5,781 nucleotides of DNA. Origin: Candidatus Gastranaerophilales bacterium. GTDB taxonomy: Bacteria > Cyanobacteriota > Vampirovibrionia > Gastranaerophilales > JAQUYY01. The notes below the pieces were generated by a model that searched no databases, was not told the origin of the DNA, and saw nothing but the letters and a program-made list of their open reading frames with translations. Shown in pieces: positions 1 to 4,984 of this stretch. The stretch lies in assembly GCA_028691575.1 (NCBI GenBank), contig JAQUYY010000125.1, positions 1 to 5,781 of the forward strand, read 5' to 3'. Position 1 is the stretch's first letter, and every line of letters starts with the position of its first letter. The translations under genes were made by a program, and so were the position numbers.

Positions 1-143
1 GCCAAAGGGTTGAGGAATTATCACAAAAAGCCAGTGTTAAGATGATAATCCCTCTGGTTTTGTTTATACTGCCTGCAATGTTCGTAGTTATTATGGGACC
101 TGCGGCAATAAACCTTATGGAAAACTTCAAAGGCGTAGATTAA
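1..143 (+). CDS. tadC: TadC-like type II secretion F-domain protein, C-terminal end only
   Basis: Reading from base 3, 46 codons run open from the window edge to a TAA at 141-143, with no start in view, so this is the 3' end of a gene that begins to the left. The peptide starts QRVEELSQKASVKMIIPLVL and has a hydrophobic stretch (IIPLVLFILPAMFVVIMGPAAI, written here only as a span of about residues 15-36) followed by a short polar tail ending FKGVD. The pattern E-x-x-x-KA-x-VKM-x-IPLVLFI-x-PA-x-F-V-x-x-GPA is the usual C-terminal end of TadC-type GspF/T2SSF proteins, the inner-membrane platform of Tad pilus machines, where this is the last transmembrane helix. The family is known; the exact paralogue (TadC rather than TadB) is inferred from this tail. 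It converges on the pilin genes to its right. Confidence 0.8.
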   Translation, partial: QRVEELSQKASVKMIIPLVLFILPAMFVVIMGPAAINLMENFKGVD

Positions 144-333
144 TAGATTAAATTTGCAGAAAAGAGATAACAGTATATATTCTCCAACCACTTCAAATAA
201 AGAATTCTTTTCAAAATCATCTTTAAAAGATACCGCATTAATCACTTCAAACTTCCAACAATGGAACTGTTTTTAATAGGAATGTGTCTGAATGTATTTT
301 GATAGTTTTTATTTAATTTAACAATTTTTATAT

Positions 334-359
334 GAGGTTTTTGGTTAATCAACCTCTTT
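334..359 (+). terminator. Weak hairpin, possible tadC-side terminator
   Basis: GAGGTT at 334-339 pairs perfectly with AACCTC at 351-356 around an 11-nt loop, followed by only TTT. The stem is short and the T tail poor, and it lies about 190 nt beyond the tadC stop, so this is a low-confidence candidate for ending the plus-strand unit. Confidence 0.22.
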
Positions 360-445
360 GTAGTCAAGCAAATAACCTTTGTTGTTAATTTTACAATTTT
401 GATTATTAATAATTGTTGGCATGGTAATAATGTTCCTGTTACATT

Positions 446-472
446 AAAATTTACCGACGCAGTTGGTTAAAT
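446..472 (-). terminator. Possible terminator of the pilin unit
   Basis: On the minus strand, one base after the second pilin's TAG, ATTTAACC can pair with GGTAAAT (one bulged base) around a 9-nt loop AACTGCGTC, and the stem runs into TTTT. The position is ideal for a rho-independent terminator but the stem is AU-rich and imperfect, so the call is tentative. Confidence 0.35.
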
Positions 473-473
473 A

Positions 474-1157
474 CTACTCATACAAATATTTTGCAGAACA
501 ACCCGAACCTGTATTTTCAGTTGCAGTTGACCCTTCAACACAAGTTGTTGACGGGTCATTGCTTTCTCTGGCCCCTAATGGAACTAATGAATTTGTTGTT
601 ATATTTACCCCAAAAATATCTTTTCCATATGTGTTTGGTTTTTTAAATCCGTTTATATCTATTAAAATATTTCCACAACTTGTAAAATCACCTGTTTGAT
701 AACTACAATTTGATTTGTTAATTAAAAATCTAATTAAATTGCCATTATTTAATATTAAGCCAGGGAAACTTTCTTTCCAAGTAGTAGTTCCATTTAAATA
801 AAACCAGCTATTGGCATCTTCGTGCCAACAACCTTCAGTACTTGCTCCAGCTCCCGTTCCTCCATAAGTTGAAAACCCTGAGCAATCTTTTATGATATTT
901 AGTTTGGAAGCAAAAGCATTTTTTAAATCTTCACTTCCTGCAGCATCTCCCGGAAAAGCACCTGCTAAAGTTCCGCCGTTATCTGCGATTATCATCATTG
1001 TCGCTTGTGTGAGATCTGAGTATTGTTTTTTCCATGCTGCTTTTAGCTCTGCATCACTTGTTGTGCCAAACAACGTAGGAATTGCAATTGATGCAATTAT
1101 TCCGATTATCGCTATTACTATAAGAGTTTCTGCTAAGGTGAAGCCTTTATTTTTCAT
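474..1157 (-). CDS. Type IV/II-style prepilin, second copy of tandem pair
   Basis: This 227-residue protein has a short leader MKNKG and then F-T-L-A-E-T-L, the prepilin peptidase site (cleavage after G, Glu at mature position 5), followed by a hydrophobic helix ending in AIPTLFGTT. It should therefore be processed by a PilD/TadV-type peptidase and assembled as a pilin or pseudopilin. Six cysteines are shared with the copy upstream, enough for up to three disulfides. Near the C-terminus is D-INGFKKPNT-YGKDIFG, a motif I associate with these prepilin-like proteins; the end is CSAKYLYE. I chose the ATG at 1157 because it matches the MKN start of the paralogue and has GGAAGGAACT just upstream. 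A second in-frame ATG at 1193, preceded by GAGGAATAAA, would give a 17-residue leader and cannot be excluded. The gene starts 64 nt after the first pilin's stop with no promoter in between, so cotranscription is likely. Confidence 0.9.
   Translation of the reverse strand: MKNKGFTLAETLIVIAIIGIIASIAIPTLFGTTSDAELKAAWKKQYSDLTQATMMIIADNGGTLAGAFPGDAAGSEDLKNAFASKLNIIKDCSGFSTYGGTGAGASTEGCWHEDANSWFYLNGTTTWKESFPGLILNNGNLIRFLINKSNCSYQTGDFTSCGNILIDINGFKKPNTYGKDIFGVNITTNSLVPLGARESNDPSTTCVEGSTATENTGSGCSAKYLYE
883..1132. repeat. Direct repeat, copy in second pilin gene
   Basis: This block aligns without gaps to 1631-1880 (offset 748). By eye I count about 20 mismatches in 250 bases, or about 92% identity. 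It encodes the N-terminal helix and the first part of the globular domain of the second pilin. The sequence downstream in the genes is clearly less similar, so this half was duplicated recently, homogenised, or held by selection. Confidence 0.85.
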
Positions 1158-1221
1158 AGTTCCTTCCTTATTATCTTTAGATTGCTTCGTCATTTTATTC
1201 CTCACAATAACTTGAGTAGTT

Positions 1222-1920
1222 TTATTCATACAAATACTTTGCAGCACAACCATGACCTTGATTAGTTGAAGCAGTTGAGCCTTCTATACAACTTGTTTCT
1301 GGGTCATATAATCCTTGTGCTCCAAACGGAATAAGTGCATTAACTGATATATTCATTCCAAAAATATCTTTTCCAATCGTATTTGGTTTTTTAAATCCAT
1401 TTGTATCAACGTAAATATAACCACATCTAAAATAATCCCCTACGGAGTAACTACAATCAGTTTTATTAAAAATAAAATGTACTAAACTGCCATTGTTTAA
1501 AATTAACCCCGAACTTAAAACACTATCTCGCCCTGTGCCGTTTAAATAATACCAGCTGTTATTTCCTTCATGCCAACAACCTTCAGCACTTGCTCCGGTA
1601 CCTGTTCCGCCATAACCAGAGGTTCCGGAACAATCTTTTATAATATTAAGTTTGGAAGCAAAAGCATTTTTTAAATCTTCACTTCCCGCAGCATCTCCCG
1701 GAAAAGCACCTGCTAAAGTTCCGCCATTATCTACAACTATCATCATTGTCGCTTGTGTAAGATCTGAGTATTGTTTTTTCCATTTTGCTTTTAGCTCTGC
1801 ATCACTTGTCGTGCCAAATAACGTCGGAATCGCAATACCGGCAATAATTCCGATTATCGCTATTACTATAAGGGTTTCTGCCAGTGTAAATCCAAATTTT
1901 TTCTTAAAAATGTTTTTCAT
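1222..1920 (-). CDS. Type IV/II-style prepilin, first copy of tandem pair
   Basis: This is a 232-residue prepilin. Its basic leader MKNIFKKKFG precedes F-T-L-A-E-T-L-I-V-I-A-I-I-G, the class III leader site with Glu5, then a hydrophobic helix and a globular domain of about 190 residues. The globular part has six cysteines (KDCSG, EGCWHE, DCSYS, RCGY, SCIEG, GCAAK), a Gly/Thr/Ser-rich stretch YGGTGTGAS, and the motif DTNGFKKPNTIGKDIFG. The start at 1920 is preceded by GGA about 8 nt upstream, a weak ribosome site, but it sits just below a near-consensus promoter. Size and composition fit a pilin-like or pseudopilin surface protein better than the very small Flp pilins of Tad systems. Whether it is a major pilin, a pseudopilin or a secreted fibre subunit cannot be told from the sequence. 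Confidence 0.92.
   Translation of the reverse strand: MKNIFKKKFGFTLAETLIVIAIIGIIAGIAIPTLFGTTSDAELKAKWKKQYSDLTQATMMIVVDNGGTLAGAFPGDAAGSEDLKNAFASKLNIIKDCSGTSGYGGTGTGASAEGCWHEGNNSWYYLNGTGRDSVLSSGLILNNGSLVHFIFNKTDCSYSVGDYFRCGYIYVDTNGFKKPNTIGKDIFGMNISVNALIPFGAQGLYDPETSCIEGSTASTNQGHGCAAKYLYE
1631..1880. repeat. Direct repeat, copy in first pilin gene
   Basis: Partner of the block at 883-1132, in the same orientation. Mismatches concentrate in two spots: the codons for the VVD/IAD difference and those just after IIGIIA. Elsewhere there are runs of 30 or more identical bases. Confidence 0.85.
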
Positions 1921-1949
1921 AATTTAATTCCATCATTTTTCATATTTTG

Positions 1950-1978
1950 ATTATACAAACTATTTTATATTTAGTCAA
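1950..1978 (-). promoter_or_regulatory. Sigma-70-type promoter for the pilin pair
   Basis: On the minus strand, TTGACT (1973-1978) and a perfect TATAAT (1950-1955) are separated by exactly 17 bases. Transcription would begin around 1943, giving a leader of about 22 nt before the pilin ATG at 1920. The -35 lies 7 bases after the stop of the HicB-like gene, which marks a new transcription unit here. Confidence 0.8.
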
Positions 1979-1985
1979 TTAAAGC

Positions 1986-2264
1986 TCAAGGACAAACAGA
2001 CTCCCAATCAATATCGTCATCAGGATCTTCACCGGGTTCTAAAATTCTGTCTCCGTTTTCTAAGGCTACTTGAATCATTAATTTTAGCTGTTTTTTATAA
2101 TTTTCAAGAGCGATTTCTTGTGTTTTTGCACAATATGCAAAATTAGGAAATTCCTTAATTTCAATGTAATGATAAGTATTTCCGTTAAAATCCAAATCTG
2201 TTCCATGAATCAATGTCCAGTCAAGATTCAAATAATACTCAATATCTTTTTCATCAATCGTCAT
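1986..2264 (-). CDS. HicB-like small protein, orphan antitoxin-type domain
   Basis: A 92-residue acidic protein starting MTIDEKDIEYYLNLDWTLI. The DIEYYLNL start, the strand-like YHYIEIKEFPNFAY-CAKT, and the helix EIALENYKKQLKLMIQVALE followed by NGD-x-ILEP match the HicB/UPF0150 partial RNase H-like fold (compare the typical YYLSLPYTI ... ELPGC ... T-x-EEALENI ... ALE-x-G-x-x-I-P-EP). HicB proteins usually neutralise the HicA RNase, but no HicA-sized gene is adjacent, and no helix-turn-helix or ribbon-helix-helix follows: the C-terminus is only an acidic tail, EDPDDDIDWESVCP. The ATG at 2264 overlaps the GerMN gene's end by 11 nt and lacks a ribosome site, so translational coupling is likely. 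A GTG at 2300 would add 12 residues but gives a less family-like N-terminus. The antitoxin role is not shown. Confidence 0.72.
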   Translation of the reverse strand: MTIDEKDIEYYLNLDWTLIHGTDLDFNGNTYHYIEIKEFPNFAYCAKTQEIALENYKKQLKLMIQVALENGDRILEPGEDPDDDIDWESVCP

Positions 2265-2769
2265 AGTTGTATTCTGTATGATTTTTAGGTACTTCCACAC
2301 CTTCTCCGCCTATATATTCAACTGCTTTACCGTTTAATTCCAAATATACAGGCTTTTCGCCTGATGCGTAAGAAACTGTATTGGTAAGCTGAACAACCCT
2401 TGCTGCCATACTTTTTGAACCTCCGCCTTGTTCAAATTCTTCCGAAAGATTGATTATTACTTTATTTGGACCCTCAACTATGTTTATAAGTTTGGTGTTT
2501 TCAGGAATTTCTGTATGAAATCCCTGTTTTTTTTCTTCTTCATTAGGTCCTTTCAAAAGTTCCGCTATTGCAGTTTTGATAAGGTTTGTTTGCCCTGATA
2601 CTGCCCTTTTTACAGGAATTATTTTAGTATGGTTTTCTTCAATTGTTTTCACAAAATAAATATTTAAATTATTCATCTCAACTTTTTTTGTGCTGATTTT
2701 ATTTTGCAAATAAGCCCCGATTACAAGAGCTATAAGAAATACAAGTATAAAAATAACTGTTTTTTTCAT
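2254..2769 (-). CDS. GerMN-domain protein, membrane-anchored
   Basis: A 171-residue protein. MKK is followed by one hydrophobic segment (about residues 4-21, TVIFILVFLIALVIGAYL), a signal anchor or signal peptide without a lipobox. A single GerMN domain covers about residues 36-155. Its landmarks are NIYFVKT, the LIKTAIAELLKGPNEEE helix, the GFHTEIPENTKLINI strand, VIINLSEEFEQGGGSKSM, the AARVVQLTNTV helix, and VYLELNGKAVEYIGGEGVEV. GerMN domains occur in spore-germination GerM but also in many non-sporulating bacteria, where they are envelope proteins of uncertain role, possibly peptidoglycan-linked. The start at 2769 has GGTGAAG just upstream. The gene lies 57 nt after the DUF2993-like gene in the same direction. 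No sporulation link is implied here. Confidence 0.88.
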   Translation of the reverse strand: MKKTVIFILVFLIALVIGAYLQNKISTKKVEMNNLNIYFVKTIEENHTKIIPVKRAVSGQTNLIKTAIAELLKGPNEEEKKQGFHTEIPENTKLINIVEGPNKVIINLSEEFEQGGGSKSMAARVVQLTNTVSYASGEKPVYLELNGKAVEYIGGEGVEVPKNHTEYNYDD

Positions 2770-2791
2770 TTTTCTTCACCATTTTTGTTTA

Positions 2792-2810
2792 ATTATAAAA
2801 TATTATCACA
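2792..2810 (-). promoter_or_regulatory. Possible internal promoter before the GerMN gene
   Basis: The 57-nt gap upstream of the GerMN gene contains TATAAT (2792-2797) and an extended -10-like TGTGATAAT (2802-2810) on the minus strand. No good -35 lies at the right distance, and AT-rich DNA yields such boxes by chance, so this is only a candidate. Confidence 0.25.
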
Positions 2811-2826
2811 TTTTAAAAAAAATTGC

Positions 2827-3297
2827 TTAACCGTTTTTAGGAATTGTTATAATTCCGCCAACATTTATTTTATCATTTTTGATTGCCACATCTTTTATCT
2901 GAATTTTTGTACCTTTCTGCTCAAAAGTCATTAACCCGAATAAAACAGGGTTTACGGCGTTAAAAATTTCTACAGGAATTTTAAGATTAAAACTGTTTGT
3001 ATCTGTTGTAATTCTAATATCTGCAAGTTTAATTTTATCGTTATAAGCTGTTAAGCCTGTATTTAACTGAAATGGAATGCTTAAATTTTTGCCGAATCCT
3101 TGCATATTCATTCTTGCGTTTAACAAAAGTCTGTTATTTTTAATGTTAACATCCGGATTTACAAAAGTTATCGGAATAATCGGGTTATCAATCTTGATTT
3201 TAGAAAAATCCTCAATATACTTTTGGGAATAAACAGTACTATGCAAATCATTTTCTGAAATAACCCCGCTAAATGCCACAACCACAGAAGTAAGCAA
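2827..3297 (-). CDS. 3' part of the interrupted DUF2993-like gene
   Basis: After the TAG the same frame continues for about 160 codons to a TAA. The first possible start is a TTG at 3297 with no ribosome site, so independent translation is doubtful. The content (SGVISENDLHSTVYS, then NNRLLLNARMNMQGFGK and a terminal GGIITIPKNG) is the missing second half of the domain encoded upstream. Codon use and protein character remain coding-like, with no frameshifts, so the stop is recent or is bypassed. Confidence 0.4.
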   Translation of the reverse strand: MLTSVVVAFSGVISENDLHSTVYSQKYIEDFSKIKIDNPIIPITFVNPDVNIKNNRLLLNARMNMQGFGKNLSIPFQLNTGLTAYNDKIKLADIRITTDTNSFNLKIPVEIFNAVNPVLFGLMTFEQKGTKIQIKDVAIKNDKINVGGIITIPKNG

Positions 3298-3306
3298 TTT
3301 TGCAGG

Positions 3307-3702
3307 CTAACTTTTATAATCAAATTGAATAAAATCACACAACGTTGTAAATTCAGCAGATGTAAGATAAATATCTTCAACAGCAATATTTTGACCTTTA
3401 ACAACAACTCCTTGCAACTTTCCTGCAGCTAAATCCGTTACACTAAAACTCTTTAGATCAATATCAAAATCTCCGTCAGCTATTTCATCAAGTTTATCTT
3501 CCATTTTCTTTTCAACAATTTTTGATGCTAAAAAATTCAAACCTGAAACTTTTTGAAAACTTCTTGAAAAAATATTGCCGATTTCATATGGACCTTTAGG
3601 ACAATGTTCTACGCAATAATTTGTCGATGAAAAACTTTGTATCGGAATAAAAAACATCGATATTAAAAAGATTAAAATAATATATTTTTTAAATTTTTTC
3701 AT
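3307..3702 (-). CDS. Translatable 5' part of the interrupted DUF2993-like gene
   Basis: These 131 codons are the part ribosomes would make if the TAG is obeyed: the signal peptide plus roughly the first 100 residues of the mature domain, ending FIQFDYKS. The ribosome site AGGGGAG lies inside the truB stop region and decides the ATG at 3702; an upstream in-frame start near 3783 would lie well inside truB and would put 27 residues ahead of the signal peptide, so I reject it. Half a DUF2993 domain is unlikely to fold normally. Confidence 0.6.
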   Translation of the reverse strand: MKKFKKYIILIFLISMFFIPIQSFSSTNYCVEHCPKGPYEIGNIFSRSFQKVSGLNFLASKIVEKKMEDKLDEIADGDFDIDLKSFSVTDLAAGKLQGVVVKGQNIAVEDIYLTSAEFTTLCDFIQFDYKS

Positions 3703-3703
3703 T

Positions 3704-4600
3704 TTACTCCCCTTCATAAAAAACATTCTTGGGATAAACTGTATTTTGTTTATATTGAGCAATTGCAACGATTTGTGAATCATAAATCAATTTTAACATT
3801 TCATCTTCTTTAAAATTTTCATCCTTTGTTTCAAAAAACTTGCCGTATTTTAAATATTCTAAAATTTTTTCATCTATATTTAAAGGTTTTAGCTGTACAT
3901 ATTCGGATGGATTGATAAAAATTTCTTCTAACCGATTATTTTCTGCAACTTCTGCTACTTTTTCAATAGTCCAACTATCTTTAATCAAAAACTTACCCGC
4001 TCTTGTCCTTATTAATCCGACTAAGGTTGCTCCGTAATTTAATTTTTTGCCCAAATCATTGACAATTGAGCGAATATAAGTACCCGATGAACAATCAATC
4101 TCTACAATCAATATAGGATTTGAAGAATCTTTTTCTTCAATATCTACAAGATTAACAGACTTAATAAAAACCTTTCTTTTCGGAATATCTTTTATTTCAA
4201 TGTTTTTTCTTGCATATTCATAAAGTCTTTTACCCTGATAATGAACGGCAGAGTGCATCGGAGGTGTTTGAACTATCTCTCCTTCAAAATTTTTTAATGC
4301 TTTTAAAACCTCTTCTCTATCCAAAATTACAGAATTTTCACTAAGAATTTTTCCGTCAATATCAAATGAATCAGTTGTTATTCCTAGTTTTATGCTTGCC
4401 CGATAGGCTTTTGTATCATCAAAATATTGAATAAATTTTGTGCATTTGCCGACACAAATAGGCAAAACACCTGTTGCCAAAGGATCTAAAGTCCCCGTAT
4501 GTCCGATTTTTTTCGTGTTTAAAATTTTCCGAAGTTTTGCAACAACATCATGAGATGTAAAGCCCTGTGGTTTATCAATATTAATTACTCCAAAAGACAT
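3704..4600 (-). CDS. truB: tRNA pseudouridine(55) synthase TruB
   Basis: This 298-residue protein isomerises uridine 55 in the T-loop of elongator tRNAs to pseudouridine. The hallmarks are all present: GVINIDKPQGFTSHDVV near the N-terminus, KIGHTGTLDPLATGVLPIC with the catalytic Asp at residue 39, the YRASIKLGITTDSFDIDG motif from Tyr66, QTPPMHSAVHYQGKRLYEYA at about 111-130, CSSGTYIRSIVNDLG at about 170-184, and LIRTRAGKF. Length is close to the usual 300-310. The C-terminal segment (KPLNIDEKILEYLKYGKFF onward) corresponds to the small RNA-binding domain of the bacterial family. The ATG at 4600 follows GGAAG by 6 nt, and the gene begins 14 nt after rbfA, as is common in nusA-infB-rbfA-truB clusters. 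Confidence 0.97.
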   Translation of the reverse strand: MSFGVINIDKPQGFTSHDVVAKLRKILNTKKIGHTGTLDPLATGVLPICVGKCTKFIQYFDDTKAYRASIKLGITTDSFDIDGKILSENSVILDREEVLKALKNFEGEIVQTPPMHSAVHYQGKRLYEYARKNIEIKDIPKRKVFIKSVNLVDIEEKDSSNPILIVEIDCSSGTYIRSIVNDLGKKLNYGATLVGLIRTRAGKFLIKDSWTIEKVAEVAENNRLEEIFINPSEYVQLKPLNIDEKILEYLKYGKFFETKDENFKEDEMLKLIYDSQIVAIAQYKQNTVYPKNVFYEGE

Positions 4601-4614
4601 TTTTATCTTCCGTA

Positions 4615-4965
4615 TTACAGTTCACCACGGGAAATTTTGTTGATTAGATCAGTAACTTTTGTACCTCTTTCAATAGAATCATCAAATTTGAATTCTATTT
4701 CAGGCACATGTCTTAATCTGATTCTGCGACCTACTTCTTTTCTGACAATAGGAGTATTATCTACCAACGCTTCCATTGTCTGTTCTTTTTCTTTGTCACT
4801 GCCATATACACTTATAAAAACTTTTGCATGCCCTAAATCACCCGATAAATCAATATCTGTAACGGATACAATCCCTGAAATTCTTGCATCTTTGACATTT
4901 CGACGAATTATATCACTTATTTCTTTCATTAAAGTTTTTCTGACTTTATCTACTCTTGCAACCAT
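4615..4965 (-). CDS. rbfA: 30S ribosome-binding factor RbfA
   Basis: RbfA binds the small ribosomal subunit late in assembly, helps 16S rRNA 5'-end maturation, and matters for cold growth. The 116-residue protein shows the single KH-like fold pattern: VDKVRKTLMKEISDIIRRNV, then ISGIVSVTDIDLSGDLGHAKVFISVYG, and RIRLRHVPEIEFKFDDSIERG before a final helix. Two ATGs lie 6 nt apart. The ribosome site AGAGGGG abuts the first (4971) with no spacing but lies 6 nt from the second (4965), so I start at MVARVDK; the longer form would add MQ. The gene follows infB by 19 nt and precedes truB by 14 nt. Confidence 0.96.
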   Translation of the reverse strand: MVARVDKVRKTLMKEISDIIRRNVKDARISGIVSVTDIDLSGDLGHAKVFISVYGSDKEKEQTMEALVDNTPIVRKEVGRRIRLRHVPEIEFKFDDSIERGTKVTDLINKISRGEL

Positions 4966-4971
4966 TTGCAT

Positions 4972-4978
4972 CCCCTCT
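4972..4978 (-). promoter_or_regulatory. Ribosome binding site deciding the rbfA start
   Basis: AGAGGGG on the minus strand directly touches an ATG at 4971, leaving no spacer, but is 6 nt from the next in-frame ATG at 4965. Normal spacing favours the second ATG. Confidence 0.65.
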
Positions 4979-4984
4979 ATTTAA

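Larger units (their letters stand above)
144..473. other. Gene-poor convergent intergenic region with possible gene relic
   Basis: About 330 bases separate the tadC stop from the stop of the second pilin gene. No frame gives a convincing complete gene. It holds AT-rich perfect palindromes (AAAGAATTCTTT at 199-210 and ATTATTAATAAT at 402-413), two weak terminator-like hairpins listed separately, and two minus-strand stretches in one frame that faintly recall DsrC/TusE proteins: a 25-codon ORF from an ATG near 422, and a segment around 170-260. Stops lie between the two stretches. The region looks like decayed or non-coding DNA between two convergent units. Confidence 0.5.
2827..3702 (-). pseudogene. 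DUF2993/LmeA-like secreted protein gene broken by in-frame TAG
   Basis: From the ATG at 3702 one frame runs to a TAA at 2827 (291 sense codons plus the internal stop position), interrupted only by a TAG at 3307-3309. The reading on both sides is continuous: ...CDFIQFDYKS, stop, PAKLLTSVVVAFSG.... The N-terminus MKKFKKYIILIFLISMFFIP is a signal peptide. The body follows the pattern of DUF2993 (LmeA-type) proteins: IDLKSFSVTDLAAGKLQGVV, then VEDIYLTSAEFTT, the FSGVISENDL segment, and later repeated beta strands (NNRLLLNARMNMQGFGK, KIKLADIRI). Family members are exported, beta-rich and lipid-associated where studied; function in this lineage is unknown. The start overlaps the truB end region, 1 nt after its TAA, with AGGGGAG upstream. 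A single base change from AAG, CAG or GAG would create this TAG. The gene is probably a recent pseudogene, though read-through or a sequencing error is possible. Confidence 0.72.

Noticed and set aside
21..245. Minus-strand open frame of 74 codons overlapping tadC
   Set aside because: Most of it is antisense to the TadC C-terminus, it starts with GTG without a ribosome site, and its second half looks non-protein-like. Only its first part is mentioned, as a possible relic.
336..470. Plus-strand open stretch ending VPVTLKFTDAVG then TAA
   Set aside because: It has no start codon after the preceding stop and no ribosome site, and I cannot link it to a family. It is probably chance in AT-rich DNA.
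892..1927. Plus-strand open frames at 892-1215 and 1652-1927 with similar translations
   Set aside because: They are antisense shadows of the two pilin genes; they resemble each other only because the pilins are repeated. The minus strand carries the prepilin site, promoter and ribosome sites.
2811..2820. T-run after the DUF2993-like gene as a terminator
   Set aside because: The minus strand has a run of Ts, but no stem precedes it, so it does not qualify as a rho-independent terminator.
3307..3309. TAG as a reassigned sense codon
   Set aside because: infB and the second pilin both end with TAG exactly where family or paralogue proteins end, so TAG acts as a normal stop in this genome segment.
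3168..3407. Alternative minus-strand frame of 79 codons spanning the amber site
   Set aside because: It is Leu/Ile-rich out-of-frame reading; the family-like sequence continues in one and the same frame on both sides of the TAG, so no frameshift is involved.
4550..4984. Plus-strand open frame of 144 codons across rbfA and the truB start
   Set aside because: It is antisense to clearly recognised rbfA and truB, and no family features are seen.
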